From: Paenibacillus polymyxa
GTDB lineage: Bacteria > Bacillota > Bacilli > Paenibacillales > Paenibacillaceae
Direction: 5' to 3'
Length of the DNA stretch: 64,000 nucleotides
NCBI RefSeq assembly: GCF_001719045.1
Contig: NZ_CP015423.1
Span: 1,116,001 to 1,180,000, forward strand
Shown here: positions 49,984-58,040 of the stretch, one piece after another
How the letters are laid out: each line of letters begins with the position of its first letter
Position numbering within the stretch: the first letter of the stretch is position 1
Program-made: the position numbers and the translations under genes
Notes under the pieces: model-generated
What the model saw: only the letters and a program-made list of their open reading frames with translations
The model's database searches: none
Told to the model about the DNA's origin: nothing

Positions 49984-50049
49984 ATTCTAAGTATTATATG
50001 AAATTGAACCAATTAGGGAGTTCCCTTTTCCTTAGGGGGGAAAATCCTA
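49984..50049 (-). promoter_or_regulatory. ywiC promoter with twin NreC-type boxes
   Basis: -10 TAGAAT at 49984-49989 (minus). Box 1 TAGGG-AGTT-CCCTT at 50014-50027 is centred 34 bp from it. Box 2 GGGGG-AAAA-TCCTA at 50036-50049 is 22 bp further. The plus-strand hemerythrin gene starts at 50121, with TATACT at 50079-50084, so the boxes could serve both directions. Confidence 0.65.
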
Positions 50050-50120
50050 ACCGGAAAAATAACGCTATTTTCTTATGCTATACTGTACTAAAAAAGGGTA
50101 CAAAGAAAGGATGAACTGTT

Positions 50121-50543
50121 ATGGGAGGACCTTCTTTACGTCAACTGCATGCTCATCATGCCATTCATCAAGGCGGGCTATCTGGCGCTCTAGATAAGAC
50201 GAGAGAAGTAGAGGAATTACTCGAAGCAAAAGAATTCAAGGTGGCGCGCCAGGCTGCCGACCACTTGATCGAATATTGGGAAACCCGCATTCTTAGCCAT
50301 GCTGATGCAGAAGAGGAAGGATTCTATCAGGAAATGGTCGAGAAAAAACCGGAACTGCAGGAGGCTGTCGTCAAACTTACACGGGATCATGATCTGCTCC
50401 GAATCATTGTAAAAGAGCTCAAAGCCATGATCCGTGAAGAAGGGCTTACGCCTGAAGTTCTTCAGCAGTTCCACGCGCTTCTGGTTGTCAATGCCATCCA
50501 TAGTCGGGAAGAAGAACGTTTGTTGTTTGAGGAACCGTCATGA
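50121..50543 (+). CDS. Hemerythrin-domain protein
   Basis: 140 residues, a single HHE di-iron four-helix bundle. His-rich N-terminus LRQLHAHHAIHQGG, then ILSHADAEEEGFYQ, RDHDLLRIIVKEL and AIHSREEERLLFEE. It probably binds NO or oxygen or helps Fe-S repair. Third di-iron protein within 16 kb of nar genes. ATG 50121 behind GAAAGGATG. Divergent from ywiC across shared NreC-type boxes. Confidence 0.8.
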   Translation: MGGPSLRQLHAHHAIHQGGLSGALDKTREVEELLEAKEFKVARQAADHLIEYWETRILSHADAEEEGFYQEMVEKKPELQEAVVKLTRDHDLLRIIVKELKAMIREEGLTPEVLQQFHALLVVNAIHSREEERLLFEEPS

Positions 50544-50572
50544 TCAAGATGTGGCATAACGATTCACTTTCT

Positions 50573-51370
50573 CTATAAAAACGTACCGAAGAAATAGTCC
50601 AACGCCTCCTGCGAGTATCCGTCATCTCCTTGCCAAGCTGCTACGGAATAAAAGTCATGATTGCCGTGCTGTCGTTTACGAGGCGTGTCCTGTGGAACCA
50701 GCAGTCCGGCATATCCCCACACCTCCATGACTACATCACGCTCGTTTTTGCTGGATGGAAACACATCCTTCCAGCGCTTTTCCAATTGACGTGCACTGCT
50801 TTGAGCATCACAGTTCTGAACAGCTTCGAGCATGTTATGAAGTATAGTCAGATCCTCATCGGAAATCTGAACAGCCTCTTCTTGACTGAACAATTCAAGG
50901 TCCATCCAGCAATACAGAAGGTGGTTCAGACGAATACCGCCCCATTTGATTCGTTCAAAATTCAGTACATTCAAATCTTCATTGACATATTCCTTATCAG
51001 ACATCAATTTATTAAAATTACAATCCCCACAGCTACTGTAATTGGGCAAGACGACAGGCCGCTCCCCATAGGTGTGCAAAGGAAGCCCTGCGGTTAATGC
51101 CCAGCTCGATAAGGCGCTTCGTAAATGAACCTTTTTCGTGGAAAGACTGTGCAAAAACGCTACTGCCACTCGCTCTTTTGTAGCCTTTTGCTGGTGCAGC
51201 TCATGCAGCCTGTTTATAATCTCGTTATGTGTAATGGTGATCGGATCGAACATCAAGCCCTTACTTTTGGCATATTCAAAATCCTCACCCGAAAAAGATC
51301 CCCGCTCCTGCTTCCAGCCGCTAGAGGACCAGAATGTGTTCATCAGTATTTTTTTCGCCTTTTTATCCAC
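50573..51370 (-). CDS. Uncharacterised 265-residue protein
   Basis: Not recognised. Cytosolic, with NYSSCGDCNFNKLMSDKEYV (a CxxC that might bind metal), RIKWGGIRLNHLLYCWMDLE and a C-terminal HDFYSVAAWQGDDGYSQEAL. GTG 51370 follows GGGAGA. Convergent with the hemerythrin gene. The following genes are immunity-like, so it may belong to that group; this is only context. Confidence 0.6.
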   Translation of the reverse strand: MDKKAKKILMNTFWSSSGWKQERGSFSGEDFEYAKSKGLMFDPITITHNEIINRLHELHQQKATKERVAVAFLHSLSTKKVHLRSALSSWALTAGLPLHTYGERPVVLPNYSSCGDCNFNKLMSDKEYVNEDLNVLNFERIKWGGIRLNHLLYCWMDLELFSQEEAVQISDEDLTILHNMLEAVQNCDAQSSARQLEKRWKDVFPSSKNERDVVMEVWGYAGLLVPQDTPRKRQHGNHDFYSVAAWQGDDGYSQEALDYFFGTFL

Positions 51371-51448
51371 AACACATCTCCCTTACTCATCCAACACCCT
51401 CACCTCCAGCACAAAGAGCAGGGTTGTCATGTATTTTATGTAAGATCA

Positions 51449-51916
51449 CTACTCATCTTTATACTTAAAAGCAATGGCCGTATTTCCCGACCGGGGGTCA
51501 AAATAAGAAGAGATTTTCCCCCAGTTCAGTTCATATTCCATATAGGGGTAAGGCTTTGTTTGACGATAGCTTGGCTTTACGGACAAATGTTGCTGTAACA
51601 AACGATCATGCTCCCTTTGTCGCTTTCTCTCTCCTTCCTCAGACCAATTATCCCACGAAGTTGGAAATTCATCTCCCTGGAGCGAAATCTCCACGACAAT
51701 TAGGTTTGTATCCTTAAAGCATACAGACACAAAAAAATGCCGACACAGCAAAGAAACCTGATCGAAATGATACCAGATGTAGTCATTCCCTAGCTTTCTT
51801 ACAGAATGAAAATATTTCGAATACCAAGTGGTCTCTAACAACTGATCTTCCGTTAAAGATGAGTAGATAGCACGCTCACCATCGACCTGAATGATTCCCG
51901 ATTCCCAGTCATTCAT
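51449..51916 (-). CDS. Uncharacterised 155-residue protein
   Basis: Not recognised. Rich in Trp, Tyr and His, with WYSKYFHSVRKLGNDYIWYH, then KDTNLIVVEISLQGDEFPTS and a C-terminal ISSYFDPRSGNTAIAFKYKD. The size and single-domain look are those of immunity proteins. Start ATG 51916 behind AAGGAGTG, in preference to GTG 51925 which is part of that site. Confidence 0.55.
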   Translation of the reverse strand: MNDWESGIIQVDGERAIYSSLTEDQLLETTWYSKYFHSVRKLGNDYIWYHFDQVSLLCRHFFVSVCFKDTNLIVVEISLQGDEFPTSWDNWSEEGERKRQREHDRLLQQHLSVKPSYRQTKPYPYMEYELNWGKISSYFDPRSGNTAIAFKYKDE

Positions 51917-52040
51917 TGCTGTCACTCCTTCAGCTATTATGCCAATCTCCTACAGTTACTCTCTGTCCTCATTTGTCCACATGATTGAAAATGGCCTGCC
52001 AGCAATATGATCACAGATATGAACATAAGCATTGCATTGA

Positions 52041-52160
52041 TTACTTTGTATTTAGCAAGCCCTCGCTGAAATACGCGAGTTCCCGCATATTGCTAAAACA
52101 TTCATATCTTTTCACTCCATTTTCGATAGCTTCTAAACTACGAGTATATTGGGTTGCCAT
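52041..52160 (-). CDS. Possible 39-codon ORF or gene relic
   Basis: A minus-strand frame from ATG 52160 to TAA 52041: MATQYTRSLEAIENGVKRYE, then CFSNMRELAYFSEGLL. The composition is protein-like, but no ribosome binding site precedes it and no family is recognised. It may be the remnant of a larger gene in 51917-52205. Confidence 0.25.
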   Translation of the reverse strand: MATQYTRSLEAIENGVKRYECFSNMRELAYFSEGLLNTK

Positions 52161-52205
52161 GCTCTACAAAACGATCGGTTCCAGACTGCTCTCTAAATGA
52201 GCCTA

Positions 52206-52907
52206 TTAGTAAAAATCAAAGTACCCCCGCCAGACTCCTTCATTCTGATGCTTGGCAAAATAAAAGCTACCTCCATCCACAATATTCAATTGGGCTTTGG
52301 CATCTGAGGCAATCTGAAATACAAATTCATAGCCCTCGCCAAAGTCGATGCCTGGTTGAATAAAGCTGGGATAGCCACCGATTTTGTGAACCGCATATAT
52401 TTCCTCTACGATGTCCTCAAAATAGTCGGGTTCCTCCTCGTCCATCTGGTTGAGAACATCGCCGTATTCCTCAGGGATATCTTCACCGTCCCAGACCGGA
52501 TAATCATTCTCTTTAAGTTCGGGGAACAGCGGAAATGCTTTGATTTGCATAAATGCCGGATCAAAATTTTTTTCAACCAAATCCTCTACCGACGTATACT
52601 CACGAATACACATATATCCTTCCATGTCCTCATGATCCAGTACATCGGGAGACAGGAAGACCGTCAACAGCTTGACACTGTGCATAGCTTCAGGGACAAA
52701 GGGCAAGGCAGGCAAATACAATTGCATGATCGGAGCCATAACATTCCCCTGTACATCAATGGGTTGTTCCTCCGTTGGCAAAGCCACTGTAACTCTACCA
52801 ATCCAGCTCTGTTCAAGGGAACCCGACGGTCTGCGACCCCCTGTATGAAAAATAGTAGCTTTACGTTTTAGAATCGTTCTTAGCTTCTCAATAGAGTTGC
52901 TGGACAA
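52206..52907 (-). CDS. DUF1963 (YwqG-like) protein
   Basis: About 233 residues. DUF1963 pattern: MAPIMQLYLPALPFV, then FPELKENDYPVWDGEDIPEE, KIGGYPSFIQPGIDFGEGYE, FVFQIASDA and VDGGSFYFAKHQ. The IGGYPSFIQ segment is the family hallmark. Function unknown; members occur with polymorphic toxin immunity genes. Start TTG 52907 after AAGGAG, since GTG 52916 is part of that site. It follows the ZipA-like gene by about 20 bases. Confidence 0.75.
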   Translation of the reverse strand: MSSNSIEKLRTILKRKATIFHTGGRRPSGSLEQSWIGRVTVALPTEEQPIDVQGNVMAPIMQLYLPALPFVPEAMHSVKLLTVFLSPDVLDHEDMEGYMCIREYTSVEDLVEKNFDPAFMQIKAFPLFPELKENDYPVWDGEDIPEEYGDVLNQMDEEEPDYFEDIVEEIYAVHKIGGYPSFIQPGIDFGEGYEFVFQIASDAKAQLNIVDGGSFYFAKHQNEGVWRGYFDFY

Positions 52908-52927
52908 TGAAATCACTCCTTTCTAAT

Positions 52928-53657
52928 CTAGAATAGAAACGCAACAACATCCTCGCCTGCTTTAAATCCAAACTCACTTAATCGATCTTCCATCTCTTGA
53001 ATCTGATGTAGATAATCTTCCGGCATAGCTGGCAGACCCTGTTCATTCACTAATGTCCCGCCGAGTCTGGCGCGCGCATATTCGGCACTTTTCCACATTG
53101 CCTCAAACACAGTTTGCGGCTGCACGGTCCGTACCCCATCCATACTGAAAATCAAATCTGCAAAGCGATCCTCCGCGAGTGTACTCAACCCAAAAAAGCC
53201 AGGCTCGGTTCCCGTATGTACGCTAAATAGTTCATCATAGCCTCCCGGCCCGTGATGGTGTGCATGGAAAATATCCATATCTCCCCACTCCATTCCGAGG
53301 CTCAGCATGACATCCCAGATATCCGCTCCACGGTAAGATTGGCCTTGATCCGCCACCAGCCTAAGCATCACAGCGTGTTCCCTTTCACCTTCCTGATCTG
53401 TAAATGCTTTAAGTTTTTCCGCTTTTGTACGTACATGGGCAGCATCCTCCCGAGGAAGCACATGAACGGTGCCCTTCTCCTGAAAACGCGCTGGCAGTGT
53501 GTTCATAAAGTCTGCTGAATTCCACATCAATCAGCCAATAAATATTAGCATCAGGCTCCACTTGATGGATTCCTTTTATGGTCTTCACAGGCTCATATTC
53601 CAACTCCACGGCAAGGATGCTAGATACATCCTCACTCCCATGTTCAGGTAAATTCAT
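52928..53657 (-). pseudogene. Frameshifted gene resembling a ZipA C-terminal domain protein
   Basis: Two frames join into one protein of about 240 residues. Frame A starts at ATG 53657 behind TTAGGAGAG and reads ILAVELEYEPVKTIKGIHQV up to YWLIDVE. Frame B continues from about 53525 with NSADFMNTLPARFQEKGTVH to the stop at 52928. One extra base near 53519-53526 (GTGGAATTCA) separates them. The second half (GADIWDVMLSLGMEWGDMDI, then FHAHH, DELFSVHTGTEPGFFGLSTL and MWKSAEYARARLGGTLVNEQ) follows the fold pattern of the ZipA C-terminal domain. Whether the shift is a mutation, sequencing error or programmed is open. Confidence 0.6.
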
Positions 53658-53814
53658 GAATCTCTCTCCTAACTAGCTGTTTTCACTTTACAGTTTCCTA
53701 TAATTCTCAATCTATATTAAACTATAAATCACCAAGCACAAAATAGTATAAAAACGGTGCTGGGTTGTTGAACATAACTTTTTAGAATTTCAAAGCTTCG
53801 AAAGGGGAGAAATC

Positions 53815-54564
53815 ATGATGCAAAAACTTTGGCAAAAAGGGAAAGCTCTGTCTCTGCCTATTATGGTGTCCGCATCGCTGATATCTGGAGCGCTGTCTGT
53901 AAGTACACCTGCGGCGAATGCGGCTGCAACCAAGGAATTGCTTCAGCTATCTGGTCAGACGACTTACTATGGAGAGGTTGAGAATGGGCAGCCCAACGGA
54001 CGTGGTACGATCAAATGGAGCGAATATAAGCAATATTCGGGTGATTTTGTGAATGGCAAGCGTTCAGGTACTGGAAAATATATAAATCAATACACGGATG
54101 CAGATGGACAAAATCATAAAATCGTATACAACGGCACATGGAACAATGACACGATGAGCGGCAAGGGTACGCAGACTGAAAAAGTGACACAAATGGACGG
54201 AACCGTACGTTCGAACGAGATTCAAGTAGGTACTTTTCAGAACAATGGATTACAGAACGGCTACCAAGTGATCCACGCTGTGGCCGATCCAGACTACAGC
54301 TTCACTTATAAAAATGGAAAAGAAGTGTTAAATATCTTGCACAGTAATCAAGATCTGGTCCAAAGGTGGCAAAAAGGAGAGCTCTTCTCCGTAAATTATA
54401 AAAATGGCTCTGTCCAAAAGGAATACTCCATGTTCCCTGAAGAGACTGCTACCAAAGAACGTCAAAGACAAGCGTCCATCAAGTATTTCAAAGGAATTAC
54501 CGCCAAGGTCACTCCTCACTTGCAGCAGTTTGAAAAGCTGTCCAAGCAGATTCCGCTAAAATAA
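53815..54564 (+). CDS. Secreted MORN-repeat protein
   Basis: 249 residues. A signal peptide ends about residue 38 (SVSTPAANAAA). Three to four MORN-type repeats follow: YYGEVENGQPNGRGTIKW, YSGDFVNGKRSGTGKYI, YNGTWNNDTMSGKGTQ and VGTFQNNGLQNG. The C-terminal third is helical. MORN repeats can bind lipids or form rods; a cell-envelope role is likely but not defined. ATG 53815 behind AAGGGGAG; monocistronic with a terminator. Confidence 0.8.
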   Translation: MMQKLWQKGKALSLPIMVSASLISGALSVSTPAANAAATKELLQLSGQTTYYGEVENGQPNGRGTIKWSEYKQYSGDFVNGKRSGTGKYINQYTDADGQNHKIVYNGTWNNDTMSGKGTQTEKVTQMDGTVRSNEIQVGTFQNNGLQNGYQVIHAVADPDYSFTYKNGKEVLNILHSNQDLVQRWQKGELFSVNYKNGSVQKEYSMFPEETATKERQRQASIKYFKGITAKVTPHLQQFEKLSKQIPLK

Positions 54565-54605
54565 TTAATACGACGCGAAACATGCATTAGCCTCTACGCA
54601 AGAAG

Positions 54606-54652
54606 GCCTCTCTTTCTAATGGAAAGCTCCATTTGAAAAGAGGGGCTTTTTT
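54606..54652 (+). terminator. Terminator of the MORN gene
   Basis: Arms GCCTCTCTTTC and GAAAAGAGGGGC around an 18-base loop are followed by TTTTTT. Confidence 0.8.
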
Positions 54653-54771
54653 CGTTTCGTTATGAATGACATATAAGAACTTCGGATCATAACACCTCCT
54701 ACTATTCTCCCTTATGCACCCTCATGAACTCATACAAATGACTTATTTTTCACTTAAATCCCCTCCTTTTT

Positions 54772-54800
54772 TTGCTAACCCACACTAGATTCACTAAAAT
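54772..54800 (+). promoter_or_regulatory. Promoter of the WXG100 cassette
   Basis: TTGCTA (54772-54777), 17 bp, TAAAAT (54795-54800), 36 bases before the start codon. Confidence 0.5.
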
Positions 54801-54835
54801 ATAAGTAATTATTTTAATCATCCGAGGTGGACATC

Positions 54836-55921
54836 ATGGCTAAAATTATGGTTCCTCCTGAGAAACTAGAGGCGGTTTCCAGGCAGTTCGCACAGGCACG
54901 TGAGCTGGGGGCACAAATTTGCGGACAACTGTCACAGCATATTCAGATGTTGGAAAATAGCTGGGCAGGAACAACACAGCAGCGCTTTTATCAGGATTTT
55001 CATAAAGCTCGTGGACAAATGGATGCTTTCACTCAAACTGTCGGTTCTGTCAGCACAGAGCTGCGTTCCATTGCAGTAAAATTCAAGGAAACAGATACCC
55101 AAGCAGACACGGGTATTAATAAAGGAGATCACAGCGGACAGATCGGCAGCAGTGAAGGGACAACTTCCGGGAAAAAAGGACCCGATCCAGCAGATATAGC
55201 CATTAACAGCATTTCAGAAGCCAATAAATGGCGCGGGCAACTGGGATTTGCCGGAACAGCTATCTATAGCGGTCTGGCTTCCACACTTGTGCTCACCAAA
55301 ACAGTAGAATTCAAGAAAAGTCTGAAGAATCCCACTCGAGCGGTTATACATAATGCGGCATGGGTGAAAGGCAAGGGCAACAATGCTTTTATGCGTAATT
55401 TAGGCAAAAGCCTAAACCGCCAATTCGCCAAACCCGGTATTGTGATGAAGGGGTTAAAGGGCTTTGATCGATTAGCTGGAAAGCTTCAAATGGGTAAGCT
55501 CGGCCTCGGATTCAATAAAGCCAACAGCTTTCCTCAGTGGACGCGGAACGTCATCGCCGGGGTGGAAAAAGGCCGATATGGCATAGCCACCCGCCAAATT
55601 CCTGGCATGATTGCCAAAAAGCTGTACCCTATTAATGCCACCATGAATATTGTGGGCGAGGGTATCAGTCTGGCTGGAAAATGGAAAAGCGGGAAGCTTA
55701 CCGGAACGGATGTGGCTGTATCCGCTTCTAACGTAGCGATTAAAACCGCCGCAACTTATGGCGGTGCTGTCGCTTTGGGAGCCGTAGGCGGCGCTATCGG
55801 TGGTCCGGTCGGTGCAGCCGTCGGTGCTTATGTCGGGGGTACGGTGGGAAGCTGGGCAGGTGGAAAAGTCGCCAAATTCGCCGAAAAAGGGATACGTTGG
55901 GCCAGCAAACTATTTAAATGA
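54836..55921 (+). CDS. WXG100-domain protein with glycine-zipper C-terminus
   Basis: 361 residues. The N-terminal 90 residues form a WXG100 helical hairpin with W43-A-G45 (MLENSWAGTTQQRF), the signature of type VII (ESX/Yuk) substrates. A linker rich in Gly, Ser and Thr follows, then a basic middle part and a C-terminal Gly/Ala-rich segment at about 310-345 (GAVGGAIGGPVGAAVGAYVG) with small residues every four positions, like pore-forming or colicin-type hairpins. It may be a secreted toxin. ATG 54836 behind GAGGTGG. First of three close genes. Confidence 0.75.
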   Translation: MAKIMVPPEKLEAVSRQFAQARELGAQICGQLSQHIQMLENSWAGTTQQRFYQDFHKARGQMDAFTQTVGSVSTELRSIAVKFKETDTQADTGINKGDHSGQIGSSEGTTSGKKGPDPADIAINSISEANKWRGQLGFAGTAIYSGLASTLVLTKTVEFKKSLKNPTRAVIHNAAWVKGKGNNAFMRNLGKSLNRQFAKPGIVMKGLKGFDRLAGKLQMGKLGLGFNKANSFPQWTRNVIAGVEKGRYGIATRQIPGMIAKKLYPINATMNIVGEGISLAGKWKSGKLTGTDVAVSASNVAIKTAATYGGAVALGAVGGAIGGPVGAAVGAYVGGTVGSWAGGKVAKFAEKGIRWASKLFK

Positions 55922-55954
55922 CATACACCTAACAGATGGAGAAGGAGCCTGACT

Positions 55955-56791
55955 ATGGATAAACAAACGGTAATTTTAACGCTTGAGGAACTAGGCTTTG
56001 CCTTGACCGCACTGGGCGCAGAAGATATGGCTTCTGGTCTGCTCCAATCTTATTACGGGGAACTAACCGAAGATCGCTGGGAACTGCTTTTTCATGCTGC
56101 AACGCATAGCCTGATATCCAAGGGTCTGATGGAACAACGGGATGACGAGCAACAACAGCTCGAATTTGATGAGTTCATTGTTGAAATGCTAGCTCATCTG
56201 GTACAAAGTCGTCAGATGCTACGTGGCTACAAGGAGCAACAGGATAAGCAAAATACATTAACGATACACCATGGAAATGAACGTTTTCTGTATCATTTCT
56301 CCAGTCACAATGAACTCCATTTCTTTCGCTGGTCTTCCCCAGAAGACTGGCATCATGACATTGATCAATTGTTCGGCCTGCTTGCTTCGAACTTCAATGC
56401 GTACAGCCGATACGTCGATCTGACCGAAGAACAGTGGAATGAGTTAACCTCATCCAACTTCAGCATGCAGCAAATGACAACGTGGAAGCTTCATGAGTCG
56501 GCCCAACAAATAATACAAGACTGGCGAGAGGATTTTGATCGTAATCAGTGTAGCCTTAATAATTTGAGCCAAATGGTATACACGGATACGGATGAAGATG
56601 GTCCTTCTGTTACGAATCTGCTATTTGTTCTTAAAGGAACGAATGATGTGTGGATCGTAAGAAATACAGAACTGGATATGCAGGCCACCCCATGTCTGCG
56701 TATTGAAAGTGTAACCGAAGCTGACTGGAGAGAACGGATAACATATTTCATTCAGGAGTTTGTTCGCGACGAGGCGGTATTCCGTGGATAG
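55955..56791 (+). CDS. Partner protein of the WXG100 gene, unknown family
   Basis: 278 residues, acidic, cytosolic. MDKQTVILTLEELGFALTAL at the start and CLRIESVTEADWRERITYFI at the end, with an inner FLYHFSSHNELHFFRWSSPE. Not recognised by name; size, acidity and location downstream of a WXG100 protein recall EspG-type chaperones or an immunity protein. Strong site GGAGAAGGAG. It overlaps the next gene by eight bases. Confidence 0.6.
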   Translation: MDKQTVILTLEELGFALTALGAEDMASGLLQSYYGELTEDRWELLFHAATHSLISKGLMEQRDDEQQQLEFDEFIVEMLAHLVQSRQMLRGYKEQQDKQNTLTIHHGNERFLYHFSSHNELHFFRWSSPEDWHHDIDQLFGLLASNFNAYSRYVDLTEEQWNELTSSNFSMQQMTTWKLHESAQQIIQDWREDFDRNQCSLNNLSQMVYTDTDEDGPSVTNLLFVLKGTNDVWIVRNTELDMQATPCLRIESVTEADWRERITYFIQEFVRDEAVFRG

Positions 56792-57269
56792 AATTGTATA
56801 TCGCAGATCTTTGGCATTTTGGAAGGCCATGGGCAGCTTGATGTTTGTGCTGATTTGTCTGTTTTTGCTGCTGCTCATTTTTATCGACAAAGATATCTCA
56901 GCTCTACAAATCTTCTTCTTTATTACGTCTGCCATTGTCGGACTTCCTTTTTTTGGTAGCTATCTCGTGGTTTGTTTGAGCAGAACGCTTCGTAAGGATA
57001 CCTACCTGTTCATCTTTGACGAACACAGCATTTCCGATGGTATTCGAACTGTCCCGTGGGCTGCAATCACTAAAGTTGAATTCGAAGGGGCCTCCATCCG
57101 CAAATGGCTGCGCCCTCGCTTTCCCGCCTTTATTTTTCATCTGAATGACCGCAGCACCTGGGAAGTCAGCACCGATTATGTGTTGAACGATATGGAGCTG
57201 AACCAAGCAGGGAAACAACTTCGAACTCTCATTAACCAGCATGGCAAGCCAAAGAAAAAACGTTCCTGA
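56784..57269 (+). CDS. Small membrane protein of the WXG100 cassette
   Basis: 161 residues. Two membrane helices (about 15-35 and 45-65: FWKAMGSLMFVLICLFLLLL and IFFFITSAIVGLPFFGSYLV) are followed by a cytosolic beta-rich domain (TYLFIFDEHSISDGIRTVPW, AFIFHLNDRSTWEVST) like bacterial PH-type or DUF5381 proteins. A membrane immunity factor against the adjacent WXG100 protein would fit. Start GTG 56784 overlaps the previous stop in GTGGATAG and has GAGGCGG six bases upstream. Confidence 0.65.
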   Translation: MDRIVYRRSLAFWKAMGSLMFVLICLFLLLLIFIDKDISALQIFFFITSAIVGLPFFGSYLVVCLSRTLRKDTYLFIFDEHSISDGIRTVPWAAITKVEFEGASIRKWLRPRFPAFIFHLNDRSTWEVSTDYVLNDMELNQAGKQLRTLINQHGKPKKKRS

Positions 57270-57287
57270 ATAGTGCCATTGAATATA

Positions 57288-57998
57288 TCAAAGCTTGTCT
57301 CTATCATATGCAGCTACAAGAGCCACAACCACTGCTGCCGAGTTGGCCGCAGCCAAATCAAGATTGGAGTCAAAAGAATCCGCCGCTTCTACACCGGCAA
57401 GATCAGACAAAGAACGGACAGCCAAAAATGGAACACCAAACTGGTACGCAGTCTGAACGACCGCGGCCCCTTCCATATCCGTCACTTTCGCTTCAGGAAA
57501 CTGGCTACGGATAAAATGGGCGCGCTCAGCCTGGGAGATAAAAGAGTCTGCCGTCGTAATCAAACCGTTGACGATCTGCCCCTCAATCCTGGTCTCCGCC
57601 AGCGCTTCTGTCGCAAAAGCAAGCAGCGCTGGATCGACAGGATAACTTGCCGGCATCTGTGGCACCTGTCCGTAGGTATAGCCGAACGCCGTTCCGTCCA
57701 CATCGCTGTAAGTCAGCTCGGTCGCCACTACGACATCGCCAACATGCAGCGCTGGATCAAGCCCACCCGCAGATCCGGTATTAATGACAAGCTCCGGGCT
57801 AAATCGCTCAATCAACAGCGCCGTAGTCGAGGCTGCGTTCGCTTTGCCAATTCCTGATTGCAGCAGAATAACTTCCTTGCCCTCAAGCTGGCCCGTATAA
57901 AAAATCCCGTTCGCAATCTGGGTCCTCTTTATCCCTTCGATCTGCGCTTTCAAATCTGCTATTTCTTCCTCCATAGCTCCGATAATCGCTATACTCAA
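57288..57998 (-). CDS. mtnN: 5'-methylthioadenosine/S-adenosylhomocysteine nucleosidase
   Basis: 236 residues. The N-terminal IAIIGAMEEEIADLKAQIEG holds the catalytic Glu. VINTGSAGGLDPALHVGDVV and VTDMEGAAVVQTAYQFGVPF (the ribose-binding MEGAA) follow, with a C-terminal SDLAGVEAADSFDSNL that carries the purine-binding Asp in a slightly changed context. It hydrolyses MTA and SAH, feeding methionine salvage and relieving methylation inhibition. The TTG start at 57998 has GGGAAAAG upstream. 42 bases downstream of the aminotransferase gene. Confidence 0.92.
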   Translation of the reverse strand: MSIAIIGAMEEEIADLKAQIEGIKRTQIANGIFYTGQLEGKEVILLQSGIGKANAASTTALLIERFSPELVINTGSAGGLDPALHVGDVVVATELTYSDVDGTAFGYTYGQVPQMPASYPVDPALLAFATEALAETRIEGQIVNGLITTADSFISQAERAHFIRSQFPEAKVTDMEGAAVVQTAYQFGVPFLAVRSLSDLAGVEAADSFDSNLDLAAANSAAVVVALVAAYDRDKL

Positions 57999-58040
57999 AG
58001 TTCTTTTCCCGCTCCCTCCATGAATTCCTTGTATTCCAGC

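Noticed and set aside
51985..52200. 71-codon plus-strand ORF
   Set aside because: No ribosome binding site and no family; the opposite strand has a slightly better but still weak small frame.
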